This document shows, in pieces, positions 6,083 through 10,002 of a stretch of 10,002 nt of DNA. A model generated the notes under the pieces. The model was given only the letters and a program-made list of their open reading frames with translations, did no database searches and was not told the DNA's origin. Positions within the stretch are counted from its first letter, which is position 1. Each line of letters opens with the position of its first letter. This stretch comes from an uncultured Roseovarius sp. GTDB lineage: Bacteria > Pseudomonadota > Alphaproteobacteria > Rhodobacterales > Rhodobacteraceae. The position numbers were made by a program, and so were the translations under genes. The stretch covers positions 1-10,002 of the forward strand of contig CAJXKX010000041.1 of the NCBI GenBank assembly GCA_913055965.1. The letters are read 5' to 3'.

Positions 6083-8032
6083 ATGACTGACACGACCAAC
6101 AAACCGGGGATCAGCCGGCGCGGCCTTCTGGGCGCGACGGCGGGGGGCGCGGCGCTGCTCGGCGGCGCGGGCGGGGCACGCCTCGCGATGCTGGGCGGGG
6201 CCGCGGGCCTTGCGACCGCCGCGGGCACGGCCCCGGCCCGCGCCGCCGCCGGGGCCGCCAGCCTCGCGCCGGGCGAGCTTGACGAGTATTACGGCATCTG
6301 GTCCTCGGGCCAGAGCGGCGAGTTGCGGATCCTCGGCGTGCCGTCGATGCGCGAGCTGATGCGCGTCCCGGTCTTCAACCGCTGCTCTGCCACCGGCTGG
6401 GGCCAGACCAACGAGAGCCTGAAGATCTTCGAGGACGGCATGCTGCCCGAGACCCGCGCGTTCCTCAACGCCAACGGCAAGCGCATCCACGACAACGGCG
6501 ATCTGCACCACCCGCACATGTCCTTTACCGAGGGCACCTATGACGGGCGCTACATCTTCATGAACGACAAGGCCAATACCCGCGTGGCGCGGGTGCGCTG
6601 CGACGTGATGAAGCCCGACAAGATCGTCGAGATTCCCAACGCCAAGGCGATCCACGGCCTGCGCCCGCAGAAATGGCCGCGCACCGGCTATGTCTTCGCC
6701 AATGGCGAGGACGAGGTGCCGATCGTCAATGACGGCTCGATCCTCGACGAGCCCGACAAGTACGTGAACTTCTTCACCGCCATCGACGGCGACACGATGG
6801 AGATCGCGTGGCAGGTGATGGTGTCGGGCAATCTCGACAACACCGATTGCGACTACCAGGGCAAATACGCCTTCTCGACCTCGTACAACTCGGAAATGGG
6901 CATGACCCTGCCCGAGATGACCGAGAACGAGATGGACCATGTCGTGATCTTCAACCTCACCGAGATCGAAAAGGGCATCGCCGAGGGCGACTATACCGAG
7001 ATGAACGGCGTCAAGGTGATCGACGGGCGCAAGGAGCGGAACAAGAAATACACCCGCTACGTGCCCATCCCCAACAGCCCCCACGGCATCAACACCGCGC
7101 CCGACAAGATCCATGTCTGCGTCAACGGCAAGCTGTCGCCCACGGTCTCGGTGCTCGACGTGCGCAAGTTCGACGCGCTCTTCGAGGAGGACGGGGTCGA
7201 TCCGCGCTCGGTCGTGGTGGCCGAGCCGGAACTGGGCCTCGGTCCGCTTCACACCTGCTATGACGGACGGGGCAACGCCTTTACCACGCTGTTCCTCGAC
7301 AGCCAGGTGGTCAAGTGGAACATCGACGCCGCGATCCGCGCCGCCAAGGGCGAAGCGGTGGAGTACATCCTGCAAAAGGCGGATGTGCACTACCAGCCGG
7401 GCCACAACTCCACCTCCATGGGCGAGACGCTCGAGGCGGATGGCAAGTGGTACATCTCGATGAACAAGTTCTCCAAGGACCGGTTCCTCAACGTGGGCCC
7501 GCTCAAGCCCGAGAACGAGCAGCTGTTCGCGATCGAGGATGGCGGGCTGACGCTGGTGCATGACGGCCCGACCTTTGCCGAGCCGCATGACAGCATCATC
7601 GTGCGCCGCGACATCCTCAACCCGCGCAACGCCTGGGACCGCAACGACCCGATGTGGGCCGCCACCCGCGCGCAGGCCGAGGCCGATGGCGTGAATATCG
7701 ACGACTGGGCCGATACCGTGATCCGCGACGGCGACAAGGTGCGGGTCTACATGTCGAGCGTCGCGCCCAGCTTCTCGCTGGAGAAGTTCGAGGTCACCGA
7801 GGGCGACGAGGTCACCGTCATCGTCACCAATCTCGACGATATCGACGACCTCACGCACGGGTTCTGCCTCAACAACCACGGCGTCGCGATGGAGGTGGGC
7901 CCGCAGGCCACCGCCTCGGTCACCTTCACCGCGTCCAAGCCCGGCGTCTACTGGTACTATTGCCAGTGGTTCTGCCATGCGCTGCACATGGAAATGCGCG
8001 GCCGCATGCTGGTCAAGCCGAAGGGGGCCTGA
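6083..8032 (+). CDS. nosZ: Nitrous-oxide reductase NosZ (clade I, Tat-exported)
   Basis: NosZ reduces N2O to N2 in the periplasm as a homodimer carrying CuA and CuZ. The 649-residue precursor has a Tat leader with SRRGLL at 11-16 followed by a long Gly/Ala-rich region and a likely cut near residue 50-55; a Tat rather than Sec leader is typical of clade I. The N-terminal seven-bladed propeller supplies the CuZ histidines, which I locate at H142, H143 (DLHHPH), H191, H334, H390, H441 and H502. The C-terminal cupredoxin domain supplies the CuA ligands H592, C627, W629, C631, H635 and M638 (CQWFCHALHMEM). Spacing between these residues agrees with the Pseudomonas stutzeri enzyme as I recall it, so the protein looks fully active. 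The start has AAGGA at 6071-6075, seven bases upstream. It lies four bases after nosR and three before nosD, without room for its own promoter in the gap. Confidence 0.98.
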   Translation: MTDTTNKPGISRRGLLGATAGGAALLGGAGGARLAMLGGAAGLATAAGTAPARAAAGAASLAPGELDEYYGIWSSGQSGELRILGVPSMRELMRVPVFNRCSATGWGQTNESLKIFEDGMLPETRAFLNANGKRIHDNGDLHHPHMSFTEGTYDGRYIFMNDKANTRVARVRCDVMKPDKIVEIPNAKAIHGLRPQKWPRTGYVFANGEDEVPIVNDGSILDEPDKYVNFFTAIDGDTMEIAWQVMVSGNLDNTDCDYQGKYAFSTSYNSEMGMTLPEMTENEMDHVVIFNLTEIEKGIAEGDYTEMNGVKVIDGRKERNKKYTRYVPIPNSPHGINTAPDKIHVCVNGKLSPTVSVLDVRKFDALFEEDGVDPRSVVVAEPELGLGPLHTCYDGRGNAFTTLFLDSQVVKWNIDAAIRAAKGEAVEYILQKADVHYQPGHNSTSMGETLEADGKWYISMNKFSKDRFLNVGPLKPENEQLFAIEDGGLTLVHDGPTFAEPHDSIIVRRDILNPRNAWDRNDPMWAATRAQAEADGVNIDDWADTVIRDGDKVRVYMSSVAPSFSLEKFEVTEGDEVTVIVTNLDDIDDLTHGFCLNNHGVAMEVGPQATASVTFTASKPGVYWYYCQWFCHALHMEMRGRMLVKPKGA

Positions 8033-8035
8033 GCC

Positions 8036-9367
8036 ATGCCGCACCGTATTGCCCTCGCCGTTCTGAGCCTTCTCGCCGTGCCCTTCGCATGGGCGGCGGA
8101 GGTGCCCGTGCGGGCGGGCGACGGTGCCCTGCAACATGCCATCGCCGGGGCCCGCCCCGGCGATGTGCTGCTCCTCGCACCGGGCCGCCACAGCGGCCCG
8201 GTGACCCTGTCACGGCCGATCACGCTCGACGGGCGCGGCGCGGCCGTGATCGACGGCGGCGGCGCGGGCTCGGTCATCACCGTGACCGGCGACGACATCA
8301 CCGTGCGCGGGCTGGAGATCACCGGCTCGGGCGACGATCACGAGGCGATCGACTCGGGCGTGCAACTCACCCGGACCGCCCGCCGCGCCGTGATCGAGGA
8401 CAACCGCATCCTCGGCAATCTCTACGGCGTCGATATCCACGGCGCAGCCGACAGCATCGTGCGCGGCAACACCATCGTGGGGCGCAGCGATCACCGCATG
8501 AACGCGCGCGGCAACGGTGTCTATGTCTGGAACGCCCCCGGCGCGCAGGTGATCGGCAACGATATCCGCCTGGGCCGCGACGGCATCTTCAGCAATGTCT
8601 CGCGCCGCAACGTGTTCGCGGACAATACCTTTCGCGACCTGCGCTTCGCGGTGCATTTCATGCATACCGGCATGTCCGAGGTGCGCGGCAATATCAGCAT
8701 CGGCAACACGCTGGGCTACGCGATCATGTATTCCGACCGCGTGACGGTGCAGGACAACCTGTCGCTCGGCGACCGCACCCACGGGCTGATGCTCAACTAT
8801 ACCAACAATTCCGATGTCACCGGCAACCTGATCCGGGGCGGCACGCACGAGAAATGCACCTTCATCTACAACGCCCACAAGAACCTGATCGCGAACAACC
8901 GGTTCGAGGGCTGCGATATCGGCATCCATTTCACCGCCGGGTCCGAGCGCAACGGCATCACCGGCAACGCCTTTGTCGGCAACCGCACGCAGGTCAAGTA
9001 TGTCGGCACGACCGACGTGGAATGGAGCCTGGGCGGGCGCGGCAATTTCTGGTCCGATCATGCGGCCTTCGATCTCGATGGCGACGGGCTTGCCGACAGC
9101 GCGTTCCGGCCCAACGACCTGATGGATCACATCCTGTGGTCGCAGCCTGCGGCCAAGCTGCTGCTGGGCTCGCCCGCGGTGCGGCTGGTGCGCTGGTCGC
9201 AGGCCGCCTTTCCCGCAACCCTGCCCGGCGGCGTGATCGACAGCGCGCCGCTGATCCGGCCCCTCGACATTCCCGTGCCGCCCGCGCTCCTCGCCGCCGA
9301 GGCAGAGGCGATCGCGGCGGCAAAGACACGAAGGTTGAACGATGCTGACCCTCTCACATCTCACTAA
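8036..9367 (+). CDS. nosD: NosD, periplasmic beta-helix protein for CuZ site assembly
   Basis: NosD works with the ABC transporter NosFY in the periplasm to build the Cu-S CuZ centre of NosZ. The 443-residue precursor starts with a Sec signal peptide (residues 1-20 or 21, ending AWA-A). Most of the rest is a right-handed parallel beta-helix of the CASH/pectate-lyase-like type, visible as repeating rungs rich in G-N-x-I/V turns, for example VIEDNRILGNLYGVDIHG and VIGNDIRLGRDGIFSN. The stretch LRFAVHFMHTGMSEVRGN is characteristic of NosD. Length is close to the usual 430-450. AAGGGGG at 8021-8027, inside the nosZ end, is a good ribosome binding site eight bases before the ATG. The 3' end overlaps nosF by 26 nt, so the last residues (NDADPLTSH) share DNA with the NosF start. 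A general sugar hydrolase is excluded by context. Confidence 0.95.
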   Translation: MPHRIALAVLSLLAVPFAWAAEVPVRAGDGALQHAIAGARPGDVLLLAPGRHSGPVTLSRPITLDGRGAAVIDGGGAGSVITVTGDDITVRGLEITGSGDDHEAIDSGVQLTRTARRAVIEDNRILGNLYGVDIHGAADSIVRGNTIVGRSDHRMNARGNGVYVWNAPGAQVIGNDIRLGRDGIFSNVSRRNVFADNTFRDLRFAVHFMHTGMSEVRGNISIGNTLGYAIMYSDRVTVQDNLSLGDRTHGLMLNYTNNSDVTGNLIRGGTHEKCTFIYNAHKNLIANNRFEGCDIGIHFTAGSERNGITGNAFVGNRTQVKYVGTTDVEWSLGGRGNFWSDHAAFDLDGDGLADSAFRPNDLMDHILWSQPAAKLLLGSPAVRLVRWSQAAFPATLPGGVIDSAPLIRPLDIPVPPALLAAEAEAIAAAKTRRLNDADPLTSH

Positions 9368-10002
9368 GCGCTTCGACGGCGCGGCGGCGCTGAGCGATGT
9401 GTCGCTCTCGGTCGCGGCGGGCGAGCGCGTGGCGCTCCTGGGCCATAACGGCGCGGGCAAATCCACGCTGATGAAGATCGTGCTGGGCCTCATCGCCCAT
9501 GACGCGGGCGAGGTCGAGGTGCTGGGCGCCGCGCCGGGATCGCCGCGTGCGCGCGACGGCGTGGCCTACCTGCCCGAGAACGCGGCCTTTCACCCCGCCC
9601 TCACCGGGCGCGAGCAGATCGCCCATTACCTGCGCCTGCGCGGGCTGCCCGCATCGGGCGCGCCCGCCCTGCTCGAACGGGTGGGCCTCGGAGATGCCGC
9701 GCAGCGCCGCATCGGCACCTATTCCAAGGGGATGCGGCAGCGCGTCGGGCTGGCGCAGGCGCTGATCGGCACCCCGCGCCTGATGGTGCTGGACGAGCCG
9801 ACATCCGGCCTCGATCCGGTCTCGCGGCGCGATTTCTACGAGATCCTCGACGGGCTCGCCGCCGAGGGCACCGCGATCCTGCTGTCGAGCCACGCGCTGA
9901 CCGAGGTCGAGGCGCGCACCGACCGCATGGTGATCCTGTCGGGCGGCCGGATGGTGGCGCAGGGCACGCTGGGCGATCTGCGCCGCCGCGCCGACCCGCC
10001 GG
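9342..10002 (+). CDS. nosF: NosF, ABC transporter ATPase for CuZ assembly (3' end cut by window)
   Basis: NosF is the cytoplasmic ATPase that powers the NosDFY complex; ATP use is linked to CuZ maturation of NosZ through the membrane protein NosY. The 220 codons visible contain a complete nucleotide-binding core: Walker A GHNGAGKS (34-41), ABC signature YSKGM (127-131, a variant of LSGGQ common in this subfamily), Walker B LMVLDE (147-152), D-loop SGLD (155-158) and switch His H184 (LLSSH). The frame is still open at base 10002, and NosF proteins are about 300 residues, so roughly a quarter is missing to the right. GAAGG at 9330-9334 stands seven bases before the ATG, inside nosD. The 26-nt overlap with nosD suggests coupled translation and matched subunit supply. 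nosY is expected next. Confidence 0.95.
   Translation, partial: MLTLSHLTKRFDGAAALSDVSLSVAAGERVALLGHNGAGKSTLMKIVLGLIAHDAGEVEVLGAAPGSPRARDGVAYLPENAAFHPALTGREQIAHYLRLRGLPASGAPALLERVGLGDAAQRRIGTYSKGMRQRVGLAQALIGTPRLMVLDEPTSGLDPVSRRDFYEILDGLAAEGTAILLSSHALTEVEARTDRMVILSGGRMVAQGTLGDLRRRADPP

Noticed and set aside
7654..9348. 564-codon plus-strand open frame across nosZ and nosD
   Set aside because: It is Arg/Pro-rich, out of frame with two clearly conserved genes and crosses their junction; it is a shadow of GC-rich codons.
526..9493. Long minus-strand open frames (526-1923, 1844-3880, 3847-6228, 5996-8191, 8210-9493)
   Set aside because: They lie opposite well-recognised genes, are rich in Arg, Ala, Gly, His and Asp as expected for the antisense of GC-rich coding DNA, and show no recognisable domain.
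1..10002. Search for tRNA or rRNA genes, CRISPR arrays, insertion sequences, att sites and origins
   Set aside because: None was seen; coding is continuous except for 132 bases, and composition is uniform with no sign of recent transfer.

Overview
The window is very GC-rich (third codon positions are mostly G or C; not counted exactly) and codes densely on the plus strand only. Gene content and order (nirG-nirH-nirJ-nirN followed by nosC-nosR-nosZ-nosD-nosF) are those of a denitrifying alphaproteobacterium. The Paracoccus-type order, with nirN directly after nirJ and a nosC gene ahead of nosR, points to Rhodobacterales/Paracoccaceae. The taxon is inferred from gene order and composition, not from a marker gene.

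Layout: bases 1-3394 are the 3' end of a nir operon for heme d1, the cofactor of cytochrome cd1 nitrite reductase. It holds the tail of a NirG-like siroheme decarboxylase subunit (1-98), nirH (95-595), the radical SAM protein nirJ (583-1812) and the periplasmic c/d1 protein nirN (1787-3394). These genes overlap by 4, 13 and 26 nt, so they read as one transcript. The next 132 bases (3395-3526) are the only real intergenic gap. They hold an imperfect hairpin just after nirN and, at 3479-3492, a perfect 14-bp palindrome of the FNR/NNR/DNR type. From there the nos operon for nitrous oxide reduction runs to the right edge: nosC (3527-3892, small Cys-rich exported protein), nosR (3892-6078, FMN and iron-sulfur membrane protein), nosZ (6083-8032, N2O reductase), nosD (8036-9367, periplasmic beta-helix maturation factor) and nosF (9342 to the edge, ABC ATPase, truncated by the window). 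nosY, nosL and possibly nosX are expected beyond the edge.

Together the two operons supply the first and last gaseous steps of denitrification: the heme d1 needed to reduce nitrite to NO, and the enzyme, electron-donor path and copper-site assembly factors that reduce N2O to N2. All seven CuZ histidines and all CuA ligands can be located in NosZ, so the reductase looks intact.

I do not see an undescribed system here. The least understood items are NosC, with its clustered cysteines, and the nosC promoter, where the palindrome is centred 41.5 bp from the nosC ATG, a geometry that would give a leaderless mRNA. The long minus-strand and alternate-frame open frames are shadows of the real genes.
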